From the NCBI GenBank assembly GCA_021014325.1, contig CM037459.1, positions 18,006,501-18,070,500 of the forward strand: a stretch of DNA of 64,000 bases. The letters are read 5' to 3'. The DNA comes from Plazaster borealis. Lineage: Eukaryota > Echinodermata > Asteroidea > Forcipulatida > Labidiasteridae. Position 1 is the stretch's first letter, and each line of letters begins with the position of its first letter. A program made the position numbers and the translations under genes. The notes under the pieces were generated by a model. The model had not been told where the DNA came from, made no database searches, and saw only the letters and a list, made by a program, of their open reading frames with translations. Shown here piece after piece: positions 13,239 through 23,816 of the stretch.

Positions 13239-13595
13239 TCGGAATATAGAGCAGTCACCGATCAAAGGGCAACGATGCATATTCAAGTTCACTTCGTGCC
13301 AGAGAAAAAATAACGAATTTCTGTTGATGGTTCCTAGTATTAAACGATTCACGAATACAGAATTATGGGGAAAAGAACAGATAACTCATTGTGAAAAAAA
13401 ACTTTAGACTACTTTCTCGGGCTTCTTAATCACAATTTGTCTGATTTTTCCAAGGGCAAAAACAAGGTAAAATACCATGCCTGCATAAAGAGATTGCGGG
13501 ATCCATGACATTTGTTCGGTAAAGCGGTCATTTGGTATCATGAAGTGAAATCAGAATTAAGAAGATATTGTCGAACACATTGTATCTTACGTAAT

Positions 13596-13765
13596 GGTTT
13601 GTCAGGCAGACACAATGTTGGATATAATGGCTTGTCGGACACAATGACGGATATAATGGTTTTTCAGACACAATGGGTCGGACGTTTTGGAGGTTTGTCG
13701 GCCACATTGTGTCGTGGACATAGTTTGTTGGACACAATGGGTCGAATATTTTAGCCGTTTGCAGA
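13596..13765. repeat. GTCGGACACAATGG minisatellite
   Basis: Repeats of TTGTCGGACACAATG(G) with GATATAATGG spacers. The array is interrupted by the TTAA element at 13785 and resumes as GGTTTGTCGGTCTCAATAG at 14161. A second array of the same unit is at 23151-23400. Confidence 0.7.
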
Positions 13766-13784
13766 CATAATGATGGAGTATTAA

Positions 13785-14157
13785 AGGGACACGTTGCCTT
13801 GGATCGGGCGAGATGGTCTATAAAAAGCATTTGTAACCGTTTGTTATAAAATTCATGCAGTTAGAAAGATGTTTAAAAGTAGAATACAATGATCCACACA
13901 AATATGTCTCGAAATTGCGTGGTTTTCCTTTTACATCGTGAACAAACACGGTCGGCCATTTTGTGGTTTGACTCCACAAAATGGCTGACCGTGTTTGTTC
14001 GCAAAGTTAAAGGAAAACCACGCAATTTCGAGGCATATTTGTGTGGATCATTGTATTCTACTTTTATAACGTCTTTCTAACCATATGCATTTTACAACAA
14101 ACGGTTTTAAACGCTTTTTTTAAGACCAACTCGTCCGATCCAAGGCAACGTGTCCCT
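13785..14157. mobile_element. TTAA-flanked near-palindromic element, AGGGACACGTTGCC
   Basis: Ends AGGGACACGTTGCCTTGGAT and its complement, exact TTAA duplications at 13781-13784 and 14158-14161. Almost the whole element folds on itself around the CCATTTTGTGG centre near 13970-13985. It sits inside a GTCGGACA minisatellite, which continues on both sides. Confidence 0.9.
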
Positions 14158-14239
14158 TTAAGGTTTGTCGGTCTCAATAGATTGGACCAAATAATATATT
14201 GTTGGTAAAAAAAAATGTTCGGACAGAATGATCCAATTA

Positions 14240-15700
14240 ACCGGTTTTTGCACATAACATTTCAAGACAAATTAATACAGGAATGATAATTTGGTGAGTT
14301 TCAATCTGAAGGTCGCAGGTTTTAAGTTCATAATTGTCACAATCCTCTAAAAAGGATTTATCTGTCATAAAATCCTGTCAAAGTTGAGACAAAAACCAAT
14401 GCCTATTTCGATTGCTGCAATCGAAATAAGCACCGCGTAAAAATTAACGTAAATTAACAGAAACCAGGCCAAACAAAAATCAGCATTTTCGTTGTTTTCA
14501 CTTAAAACGTGATCATCAAATTCAGTGAAGTTTTCGCAGGTTGGTTGAATGGTGAGTTAATTGAAAAAATAGTATAGATGTGATGAATTTACTCTTCCAA
14601 ACTCCAATGATGCAATATGCCTGTTTAATGAATATTCCCAGTTGGTCATTTTGGTCGTAAGTCTTCAATTACGTGTAGATTAATGACCAGGGTCCTGTAT
14701 TCCATTGGGATGTATAACTATAGTTCCAAGGGTGTGCCTTTAAACACTCTCTGTCTAGACGCACTGAGCTGAATTCCTGTAATAAACTCTTACAAATTTC
14801 CCCCACTCGAAGGTTAGCCCCGTCTCTCCCCTCCCCTCTTTAGTCTTCCACATCACTCACAGTAACAGCCCGCAGTGTCTGAAGAAAAGAAACATAAGGG
14901 GTTACAACGGTCTGTTTGCAATAGACTGTGCAAGTCTCGAGCGTGTCGAAATCGAGAAAACAACCTGAACGAAGACTATATTTATCTATGAAGTCAACTC
15001 TTCTTTTAAACTTCTATGTATACAAAATTCTCAAAATTATGAATAACCATAGCAAAATGTTTACAATGTACAATTTCAATGTTTATGTAATACCAGCAAT
15101 TGTTAAAATTGACATAAACACAAATTTAAAACTTGGACCGAGGATGCCTATTATTTAGAAACCCCACTTGACAATCACGCCCAAATTTATGCGACCATTA
15201 CAATGGTTTAATGATAACATGAACATTAATTATTTACAAGTAAGCGGAACCATATAAATATATAAAGTGGCTCATATCCGTCACTCAGTGACGCTCAAGG
15301 CGCTTCAACATTCAGTATTTTCCTGCCAGGTATGAGGGGCTACGTAAGTATGAGAACTACTCCTTTACATAGAACAATGGAACAACAAGGTGCTGTGGCG
15401 CAATATGCAGCCAATCAAACCAGGAACACCGGGGCGAATCGGAGGTCAAGTCTTATTCTCGGGTTTTCTTTGTTGATTTTTTAAATGTACTTTACTTTCA
15501 TATATATTTCGTGGCTAAATTTTAGTTCCCTGATATAATTGTTATGGCCATAAACTATGTTAAACTGAAGTATTTGAAGAAACAGAATCGCGCACAATGC
15601 ACGTAAAACTCGTATGGTTGGTCCCGGAAGTTTGAATACGCGCGAGACCACTCCACGCATGACTTCACAATGCTGAAATTGTAGCAAACGGTGCCCAAAA
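14240..15700. other. Non-coding stretch
   Basis: AT-rich DNA with no gene or strong repeat recognised. Confidence 0.5.
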
Positions 15701-15701
15701 T

Positions 15702-15853
15702 AGACCCCTTGCATAATGATGTCACAAGCCCAGAACAGTCCCCTTACTGAGGTCAATGAAGAGCTTTCATTGGCTGAGAGTCGTGCGCAGCGCGTACACG
15801 CGTGCACGTTTCCATCGTTTGATATCAAAGATGGCGGCCAATACGAGGGGTCT
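15702..15853. repeat. AGACCCCTTGCAT inverted-repeat element
   Basis: Ends AGACCCCTTGCAT and ATACGAGGGGTCT; interior GTGCACGTTTCCATCGTTTG and GATGGCGGCCAATAC. A shorter copy is at 20994-21090, and a diverged relative (ACTGAGGTCAAAGGAAGA) at ~57530-57600. Confidence 0.6.
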
Positions 15854-15916
15854 ATGAATACATTCATTAAACACGTAATTGGACAACTTATTATATCTCC
15901 TTTTCGAAACGACAGC

Positions 15917-15988
15917 TTGGGCTTGGGCTTAGGCTTAGGCTTAGGCTTAGGCTTAGGCTTAGGCTTAGGCTTAGGTTTGGGTTAGGCT
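15917..15988. repeat. (GGCTTA)n array
   Basis: About eleven 6-bp units, first GGGCTT then GGCTTA, inside a foldback whose arms are TTTTCGAAACGAC and GTAGTTTCGAAAA (15900-16075). The Leu-Gly coding frame across it is a by-product. Confidence 0.85.
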
Positions 15989-16937
15989 TCGTCAGTTATT
16001 TAGAAAACGTGCGCTTTCCTTACGGGGATTCAAATAGGCGGACGGAGCCCAAGCCGAAGCCGTAGTTTCGAAAAGGGCCATAGTTTAATTAAGATACCGT
16101 CGGGCTATCATTCGCACTCATAAAATAATACCGTGACGTCTCGCATAAAAACTACCTCGTCCATTTACATTATTATAAGAATTACCGTAAACAAGATACA
16201 AATGGTCTGCTTCCCGCTGACGAATTGGGAATCCGTACATGAGCATCGTGAAAGAGTGGTACGTCATGCATGGAGCGCCTGGGTTGTAACCTCAGCCATT
16301 TGCAACCAGGACCCAATTAAGAATATTTTGCTTAAAAAAGAGCAATGTTCTGCTTAACAGGAAACAAGTCATAGGCAATACGTGTGAGATGGCTGTTTAC
16401 CTTATTCTGGTAAGCACAGTTGCTCTGTGCTTGGCTTAAGCATGAAACTGGGCCCTGTATCATTCTCCAACATTACAAGACAGGGCATTAGGCTACTGCG
16501 AATAACAGGGTATAATTAGCTCTCTCCAATGTTCAATATCACTGTTCTTCCTCGCATATTGATTCATGACAAATGCCAGAATGACAATCTACCTATGTAG
16601 TCACGGATGTGTGTCTTGATAAATCCCAATGGCCGCGAAGCTCTCCAACCCCCACTTCCTCTGTGTGTTGTTTTGTCGGTTCGAGGTTGACATGAACTCT
16701 CGACTGGTGAGGACTCAATTCTTCTTGATCGTGTGCGGCAAATTGGCGGGTTCATTCCATTGTTGTTTTATTGGTAATTTTCCACTGTGCAAGCACACCC
16801 TTATACTAAAATGTGTTCCAAATGACGTTGTTGATGGGGGCAGACCCTAGACAAATGACACTAAAAATTGACCTTCGATTGGTTCACACTGCACACAGAA
16901 CCAGTTTGAAATTCTCGAAGGGTATTTTATCCTCTGT

Positions 16938-16978
16938 GCTGCTGCTGTTGCTGCTGCTTGCTGCTGCTGCTGTTGTTG
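16938..16978. repeat. (CTG)n microsatellite
   Basis: Interrupted CTG/TTG trinucleotide run. The poly-Leu and poly-Gln frames across it are by-products. Confidence 0.8.
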
Positions 16979-17691
16979 TCTCACACAGATTGGTTTTTTT
17001 TCCGTTTGCCAACCTCCATTTGTGCTCTTTAGAAGCAATTTCTTCAGTGGCATTTTTGTTTCAAAGATTTCTCGTGAATGTTTGCATTATTCACAAACAA
17101 TACGAAAGTGCAGCTGAAATTTTCAAAAGAATGCCTGCATGCACAGTTCAGGTGTTCCACCAGTAAGAGGACATTTCAAAGAGGTTAAAAGAAAAAGTCA
17201 AATTTATGTCATACGTAAAATGGCTGCTGACATTTATTTACAACACATTGATGACAGTTGAAAGAGAGATGAACCCTGCAGACAGCCAAAACTAGCTGGT
17301 TTAAACTTCTTGTATTTTGAGAGCAAGATCCAAAATATAATCTAAGATGTCGACTTATTGTGATAAATTATCTCGCCAAAAAGACTTAATGAATCTCAGA
17401 CGCCAAGTCGACTTTTAAGTTTCAGTTAGTCATAGTGGCGAGGAGTGGTACGGCACTTAATGAGTACCATACAAACCTCAAACACTTCATCTTGGATATG
17501 CTGTATACATCTCGGCGTCCATGATAAACAGAACAGAACTCGAAACACATTAATGACGTTAAAACATGTGCTTCATATTTAGACCATGTCATACTCTAGA
17601 CACCACTCCCCCCCCCCTAACAATGCATGACTTCCCTCACTCAATAATGTGAAGCAAAAACCAAGAACAAAGAAAAATAACATAAGAAGAA

Positions 17692-17878
17692 ATGAAATGG
17701 GTAGCAACATTAATGCTCGGGTCATGTCTAAACCACACCCAGGCCCCGCCGTTGTTCCATCATTGCGAAGACTTGTCAGTCCACATCCGAGTCAAACCAA
17801 ATGATGTTAGCCGAACTTATTTATGGATGAGCAAAGAGGGACAGAGAGTGAACCTCCAGGACATAATTACAACAAAAG
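17692..17878 (+). CDS. Candidate plus-strand exon a (possible first exon)
   Basis: Starts with an ATG in good context (AAATGG) and ends at a strong AAAG/GTGAGT donor in phase 1. The N-terminus MKWVATLMLGSC is a weak signal-peptide candidate. The remainder (HHCEDLSVHIRVKPNDV, then SKEGQRVNLQDIITTK) has ordinary protein composition but matches no family I recognise. Alternatively the exon may begin at the CCCAG at 17741-17745 region. A 74-nt intron would link it in frame to exon b. Confidence 0.35.
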
Positions 17879-17952
17879 GTGAGTCAAAAAAGAAATGTTC
17901 ACCGGCAAGCTTCAGGTTTCCTTGGGGCTTACTCTTTTTTTCAAGGGGCCAG

Positions 17953-18126
17953 CGGATTTTGACATTTCCGATTTCATATCCGATGAATTGGCTTGGGCGT
18001 CAGAAGGCATCATGCAACGAAAAAGATGGTCCCTAGAGATTACCTGGTCATCTTGTAGTGAAATTGAATTGCGGAGAGAAGAAACTTTGGAAAGTACGTC
18101 ATCTAAATGGAAAGAACTTCCTTAGC
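17953..18126 (+). CDS. Candidate plus-strand exon b
   Basis: Follows a pyrimidine-rich tract (ACTCTTTTTTTC) and a GGCCAG acceptor that restores frame with exon a. It encodes ADFDISDFISDELAWASEG, then a Trp/Glu-rich stretch to a TAG at 18123-18125; the true 3' end is probably an earlier donor that I could not fix. A second frame in the same place (W-K ... G-K-N-F-L-S-Y-G-P-R-V-K-C) ends at a good donor (CGAT/GTAAGA, near 18176), so the exon structure is ambiguous and may be a relic. Confidence 0.25.
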
Positions 18127-18249
18127 TACGGCCCAAGAGTAAAATGTCAGTCCCACTTGAGATTCAATGTTCGATGTAAGATAACAAAGTACAACGTGCG
18201 GAGAGTCACCAAAATATCATTGTTAACAAAAATGCAGAGCGTGGATCCA

Positions 18250-18371
18250 GGGCCCAAATTCATGGCTCTACTTACCGCAAAGTTCTGTGCTTACAGTACC
18301 CTGTAAAGCACACTATTCTATGGACTGGAAGCACAGAGTCCCTCGGTAAGCAGAGCCATGAAATTGGGCCC
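18250..18371. repeat. GGGCCCAAATTCATGGCTCT foldback repeat
   Basis: Arms GGGCCCAAATTCATGGCTCT and AGAGCCATGAAATTGGGCCC, with CACAGAGT/CTTACCG words between. Related GGGCCC-ATTTCAT repeats are at ~16365-16460 and ~37588-37780. Confidence 0.7.
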
Positions 18372-18418
18372 AGATAATTCCTAAAAATTGAAGAGCTTCA
18401 CCTGTCTTTGCGTTTCAG

Positions 18419-18523
18419 ATGCGACAACGGTTGATTTCCTTATACCAGTGTAAAGAATACTTTGAAGAAATGTCCAGTTTTTTATGTCAGTGGAAAACCC
18501 CCAAGCATGGCGAACCAATCAAC
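18419..18523 (+). CDS. Candidate plus-strand exon c
   Basis: 105-nt segment framed by a textbook acceptor (CTGTCTTTGCGTTTCAG) and a GTAAGC donor, open in one frame only, phase 0 at both ends. It encodes LYQCKEYFEEMSSFLCQW followed by KTPKHGEPIN. I do not recognise the family. The splice signals make it the best of the three candidate exons. A foldback element (18250-18371) lies between it and exon b, and a tRNA-like repeat follows at ~18545. Confidence 0.35.
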
Positions 18524-18544
18524 GTAAGCCTAATTAATATGCGA

Positions 18545-18625
18545 AGCTCCAGTTTAAGATGGGATTCGAACCAGGGTCCAAAGAGGTGGACGGCAGGGCA
18601 AGGTACCACTAAGCCAACCTGGTTC
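18545..18625 (-). repeat. tRNA-like repeat head
   Basis: Minus strand contains AGGTTGGCTTAGTGGTACC and CCTGGTTCGAATCCC, i.e. tRNA A- and B-box-like motifs with correct spacing. No SINE body was recognised. Confidence 0.45.
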
Positions 18626-18849
18626 ATGTTTTCTCTCTCTCTCTTTCTTGAGAAATGGAGTGTCAGTAGGGAATGACCAGGCTAGGCTCGCGTAGCCTGT
18701 CATTACTCTGTCACTAAAATAAAAATCATAGTTTTTCTTTTAGGATCACATTCATTTCAATCATCTATAATGTTACACACCATAATTAACACGTACAAGT
18801 TACATCAAATCAAACAAAGAAAAACGATATATGTTTTGTTAGGGATTTG

Positions 18850-19084
18850 GTCAAATGTCGACCCAGTTGTATAAATCTTTGGAACAGTTTACCCAACAAT
18901 GTCAAGCTGGCTGAAACTACTGATCTATTTAAAACCCGGGTTAAGAAACATTAGTTCAATCAATGTTATCACAGTTAATTAATTCTTTTCTGCCTTTTCA
19001 AGTTATTTCATTCTCTTTTCTAAGCGCATAGGTACCTCACGGTGATAAGCGCTATATAAGAACCGTCTATTATTATTATTATTA
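18850..19084 (+). mobile_element. 5'-truncated LINE 3' end with (ATT)n tail
   Basis: Comprises the reverse-transcriptase C-terminal remnant, a short 3' UTR with GCGCTATATAAGAACCG, and a terminal (ATT)n microsatellite. The left boundary is approximate. Confidence 0.6.
18880..18954 (+). pseudogene. C-terminal end of a non-LTR retrotransposon reverse transcriptase (fragment)
   Basis: The frame reads WNSLPNNVKLAETTDLF then KTRVKKH and a TAG. W-N-S-L-P followed by a Thr/Phe-Lys segment is typical of the last residues of CR1/Jockey/RTE-like LINE ORF2 proteins. The tail after it ends in GCGCTATATAAGAACCG and an (ATT)n tract at 19067-19084, the usual 3' end of such elements. No reverse-transcriptase core precedes it, so this is a 5'-truncated dead copy. 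Confidence 0.65.
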
Positions 19085-19157
19085 TGTGCTTATTTCGGTC
19101 AATGCGATCGAAATGAACAACCGTGTTTGTGGATTCTTCCAATATAATTTCTCGAAT

Positions 19158-19595
19158 TTATCGACAATATTTCAGACGGAAATATTTCTCTGGAGGAACG
19201 GTGTTGGTATAATGAACTTCATAATTAGTGATGAGCTCTCGGTCTAAATCAATCATTTCCCTAAAAAAATCATCTATCCTGTATGTCTTTATCGTAATGT
19301 TTTCAGCTACCCCCCGTTTGGGTATTTGTACATCGTAGTCCCAAACCATAATGTCTATAAACACTAATCCAACCCTGGATTGAATATTGCATACAGGCTG
19401 TGACAGACGTAATGTTATCCAGTTTGACATTATGCTGTAGGAGGACGTCTGAAATGATTTTTGAATCCGACGCGGATCACCAGTTATCCACTTTGACATA
19501 AAGAACCGGACGCACAAATTGAAACATTCAAGGGGTTGCCAAAAATAACATGACGGATTTGTCAATATTAAAGTTGGCCCAGAGCTTGTTCTCAA
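19158..19595 (-). CDS. 145-codon open frame with possible MNNL-like pattern, unproven
   Basis: One of the longest open frames in the window; it begins with TTG, not ATG, so it would have to be an internal exon or a relic. ECFNLCVRFFM resembles the FRVCLKHYQ core of the MNNL domain. Further on, LVFIDIMVWDYD resembles the LLVEAWD strand, and KYFRLKYC near the end resembles the YSYRVVC that precedes the DSL domain. Distances between the blocks fit roughly (about 65 and 55 residues). Against this, the last ~75 bp are shared with other non-coding places (around 2690-2800 and 33690-33760), which suggests repeat DNA. Confidence 0.25.
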   Translation of the reverse strand: MRTSSGPTLILTNPSCYFWQPLECFNLCVRFFMSKWITGDPRRIQKSFQTSSYSIMSNWITLRLSQPVCNIQSRVGLVFIDIMVWDYDVQIPKRGVAENITIKTYRIDDFFREMIDLDRELITNYEVHYTNTVPPEKYFRLKYCR

Positions 19596-19670
19596 TGGAG
19601 ATTGCGATCATGCTCTCTACTCAACAAAAACTGACAGTTACATTTGACTTTACAGTTGTGTCGACCTCGT

Positions 19671-19975
19671 GGCGTATCGTGGCCGAGTGGTCAAGTTCAT
19701 CGGACTCAAGTTATGATGGCTGAATCATCAGAGTGCGGGTTCGATTCCCGGTCACGACATTTATTTCATGTCAATTAGCAAGATTCTTAACCATAATTGA
19801 TTCTCTTAACCCAGTTGTATAAATGGGAACCTGAGAGGACTGAGACAGTATTGTGTTGGATTAACCCCTCGGTGCTAATTTAAGCAGATTTGGGATGTAT
19901 GTTCCCCAGGGAGTTGAGAAAGTTAGAGGAATGTCTAAGTGCCATAAGCCTAATAAACAGGGATAATATTGTATA
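19671..19975 (+). mobile_element. tRNA-derived SINE with tRNA-like head
   Basis: The head (GTGGCCGAGTGGTCAAG ... GGGTTCGATTCCCGGTCACG) has A- and B-box-like promoter motifs and resembles a class II (Leu/Ser) tRNA with CAA at the anticodon place. The acceptor and anticodon stems contain mismatches. It is followed by a non-tRNA body, so this is a SINE and not a working tRNA gene. Confidence 0.6.
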
Positions 19976-22481
19976 TCGCCTTGATCTACCACTTGGATAT
20001 GTGTCTTATTTAGGAACTAAAATCGTTGTTATTATTCTTTACAATATTTAAAATTATATTGTATGTTCTTCCATAACTACCCCCCGTCCTTATTATTGAC
20101 ATACGTAAATAGGCTTTGATCACCCAGAGATGTTTAACATAATAATAATTGATGTATTAGGGCCGCTGTTTGACCTCTCCCATTAACTTATAATAACCAA
20201 TTAGTTGTAATGTCAGTTGTACATCAAACTAATTTGACTCAGTCCAAGATCGTCTGGAGGTCGGTGACACTTTGATCTTGACCGTAGACAGCCAGGCGGG
20301 GATGCAACAGGTTGCTTTATGGAAGTGGTTTGCAATTATACTGCCTGTAAAAAGGTTACAATTAACCAGTCACGGTATCGAAGGTCATCGTGAAGCGGTG
20401 CGTTAGTCTTGGTTCAAGTCGCTTAGTTGTTTACTCTTCATGCTTCTCTTTCCGTAACGGAATGTGAACAAAACGAATCAAGTATTAAAATAGGTGCGTG
20501 TTTGCCATTTTGGCCAGAAGAGGGCGGTTTGCGATCGCTGTATCAGTTGCATACCCGAAACTTCAGCGGTGGGTTTCGACTAGGCCTATTTCAAATCTGC
20601 GGCTTGTATGGGTTTTGGAGGAGGGGGAAGGGGGTCGAAGTCTCAACCAGTCCGTGCAGCAAAGCTAACAGCATTGGTAATTGTGTAAGTGTTGTGAATG
20701 TGGGCTCAACACATTGGTTTCAAGAAGGTAGAGGTATTAGTCTTACGACTCAAAGAAGTGTTGGTGACATATGTCTTAAAATATGCATAATTCAAGAAGT
20801 GGGGCTGGCTGGGTGGGGTAGATAATTTTTATCCGCATCTCCCCATCGGGATTTACCTACGTACCGTGTTCTATATCTCCCCCATACCTACCCCATCTCA
20901 TGTTTTCGTGGGTGGGGCATGGATGAAGTAAAATCCTTCCTCCATGGATGGGGTAACACTTCCTCATGGTTTCACCACATGGTCAACCAATAAAGACCCC
21001 TTGCATTGGCCGCCATCGCTGATGAAACGTACATGCGTGCACGTTTCCATCGTTTGTCATCAAAATATGGTGGCCAATGCAAGGTGTCTATAATACATAT
21101 ATCTCTGTACATTTATAAATATACATGTGCGATGTCAATTCAGAGCCACCATGATAGGCGGCTAGTTTCGTACAACAACTGACAATCTGAAGCATTTTAC
21201 CAACCTTGTCAATTGTTTTTCCTTGATGAAAGGCAATTTATCATCTACTGTTATTTTGTGGATAGGCAACAGTTTTGTTTAGCATACATCGATTTCACAG
21301 TGGATTCAACAAAGTTTACAATGGATTTCTTTTCAATTTTCAAACGTTTATTTTTCCATCAATGAGACTCCCAATGTTACAGATGATCCCTGAAGAAAGT
21401 AATGTTTAGATGGTTTAGATTATAACCCATATTCAATTTCTTTGAATATCCCCAAGGGCATGTTTGACACCCCCCCCCCCCCCCCCCAAGACGGGACTGG
21501 ATAATGGGTTTACCCGATAGCCAACTGTGGCATTGTACAGATAGGAGTTGTTTCGAGTCTACGCCCAAAATGTAACACACTTGTACAAACGATGTTCGTA
21601 ACTTCAAAAGAGATTAAGAAAATTCAGAAAGAAGATTATCACATATCTATCGCGTCCATTTCACACGCAGACTAAATGCTGTCAACTTGAGTTTGTCACA
21701 GGCGCTATACTTACGCAAGCTGCGACTAAATTTAGCCATTGGTGAGCAATCGGGCTGTAAAAGTCATGGGCGTAGTTTTCATGGCATGGCGCAGTTTATA
21801 AACAAGGCAAAATGACAGGCTGGTTCCCCGTCAATTGCAGCGCTCAACAGGTAAATTTTGGTAACATTTCTGATCATTGTGCCTTCTGGTACAAAGCCTT
21901 GGCAAAAATGCATAAAACCTGCTTAGCATAGCCAATCTGGCTGAGCATTACCGATAACCGCATTTGCAATTTCGTGAATAAAGGTATTATGCGGGATTGG
22001 TAAGGATAAAAATCACCATTGTTTAATTTTTGTCTGAAAGCTTCTGATTATAAAGCTCATAGGCGTACTAGAACCGTTTTTTCTGTGACATAATTATTTC
22101 CCTTTGAAATGAAGTCATATTCGAGAAAACCGTATCTGAAAACCTAAACAAACAAAAACGCAAAAGCTGATTTCGGTTGTTACAACCAAAAGAACAATGT
22201 GTTTACATGCTAAAAATTATGCATGATTTTTCGCTATCTTTCTCCTGACTCACACAACGGATTACAAATGTTCACATGGTTGTTATTTCATGTGTACAGT
22301 TGATCACACAAAACATGAACACTGTTTGCGATTATTTTATCAGCTCTTCCCTTTCTGTATAATACCTTTAATTTGTTACTGGTAAGTTTGTTAAGGAACG
22401 CGATTTCTTAGAGTTCCTTACAGCTTATTTGAGGGGGAAAATAGTGCTAATTAGTGACAGAGTATCTGTCTTTATTTCGTT
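19976..22481. other. Non-coding stretch
   Basis: Holds the short AGACCCC repeat and a 17-base C-run at ~21471. The 132-codon plus frame at 20427-20825 has no domain and uneven composition. Confidence 0.5.
20994..21090. repeat. AGACCCCTTGCAT inverted-repeat element, short copy
   Basis: AGACCCCTTGCATTGGCCGCC and its complement GGTGGCCAATGCAAGGTGTCT, around GTGCACGTTTCCATCGTTTG. Confidence 0.65.
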
Positions 22482-22777
22482 ATGAGAAATATTATTTACC
22501 CAATCATCGACTGCTATGTCGAACTGGCCGTTGAAATAGTTGGAGAAGCTTTTAAGGGAGTTCCAATAAATTGTAATTATTTTGATTGGAGAGTGAGAAG
22601 TTCAAAGTTCCGTTTGATCGTATTATCTCCAAGGACAGGGGTGTACACAGGGATGAATACAATGTGTTAGTTCCTGCTGATATGAGGGCGTGTCCGGTTA
22701 TCTGTGGGTATGTAAAGATCGAGGGTGAGGAACAGCCAAGGACAGTTCAAGGTTGTCTATTAGTTTCTTTAAAATGA
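22482..22777 (+). pseudogene. Frame-shifted small ORF of unknown family
   Basis: Two overlapping plus-strand frames that look like one protein of ~98 residues broken by a single-base shift near 22585. The first frame begins with ATG and reads YVELAVEIVGEAFKGVPIN; the second reads ESEKFKVPFDRIISKDRG and continues LVPADMRACPVICGYVKIEG to a TGA. Composition is balanced and protein-like, unlike the surrounding AT-rich DNA, with alternating hydrophobic residues that suggest beta strands. I do not recognise the family. It may be a small intronless gene, a processed relic or a transposon-borne ORF; an assembly error at the shift is also possible. Confidence 0.3.
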
Positions 22778-23150
22778 ATGGTGGACCAGTTCCGTGATAC
22801 CAGTTAACACTCAGGGTTGGTGGGTTTTTGGGGGGTTTGGGTTTTTTTTTTTTTTTTTTTGGGGGGGGGGTGTTTGGGGGGTGTTGAAAAGGAAATTGGT
22901 GTTGATGAGCGGGAACTGACCAGTCATAATGTCATGTTATGCATTTATATATTGCGATCTGTTCCCTATAGTAGTTCCATAATTACATTTTTGTCGTAAT
23001 TTGTTTTATAGATGTATGGACATAAATTTCTGAAACTGAATCTATAGTTAATCAATGTTGTTTTGTCCGTCTTTCCTTTTTTTTATCAATCAAAATGGGA
23101 AATAATTTAATGTGCAATCTGGTTGTTCTAATCAGTCAGGCGTCTGTTAT

Positions 23151-23400
23151 GCATCATTATGTCCGACATGAACAGTTATGTTCGACAAGGTTTGTCGAAC
23201 ACACTAGCACATATTGGTTTGTCGAACACATGTCAGACAAAATGGTTTGTTGGACAGAATTGGTCGAACATAATGGTTAGTCGGACACAGTGGGTCGCAC
23301 ATAATGGATCGTTTGACACAATAGGTCCGTCATAAAGGTCCAAAATCGACTGTCGGACATATTAGTCCATGTCGGATACAAATGGTGCATGACAGATGTT
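23151..23400. repeat. GTCGAACA/GTCGGACA minisatellite, second array
   Basis: Units such as GGTTTGTCGAACACA, GTCAGACAAAATGG and GTCGGACACAGTGG, diverged, ~20-25 bp period. Confidence 0.7.
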
Positions 23401-23816
23401 CGACACTTACGTTAAAACAAAATAATGGCCTGCATCACTGGCCAGTTAGACACCCGTTAAATGATCACAGTATCCAATCAAACTGTTCGTTAACTTGACC
23501 TTTTAATTTCGTTAACAGTTTTCAGTTCCACGCGGTTCTTATAATATCTAAATATCACTGCGTAATGTTATCAATATTTTCAATAAATATAGCTAACGCT
23601 AAAAAATCTACGTTCTTTAAAAAATACATTATGATACAAAACATTTTCAGAAGTGCTTTTCACATTGTGTAACAATTATGTACAAACTTTTAGATTCAAA
23701 AATATCATAATTATTTTCACCGTATTATTATGTACAATATAATTGTTCGTTATGGCTGCGGCGTTGAAAGTAAATTAAAAAATAATCAAGACAATAATTA
23801 TAAAGCAAGTGAACAG

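Noticed and set aside
15716..15985. Plus-strand ORF with a Leu-Gly repeat tail
   Set aside because: The tail is the GGCTTA microsatellite and the front is an inverted-repeat element.
16813..17166. Plus-strand ORF with poly-Leu/Ala (and poly-Gln on the other strand)
   Set aside because: Produced by the CTG microsatellite; no domain elsewhere.
19673..19758. Functional tRNA-Leu(CAA) gene
   Set aside because: A and B boxes are good but acceptor and anticodon stems have mismatches and a SINE body follows.
20427..20825. 132-codon plus-strand frame
   Set aside because: Gly/Ser-rich with no motif, no splice sites of note and no homologous copy in the window.
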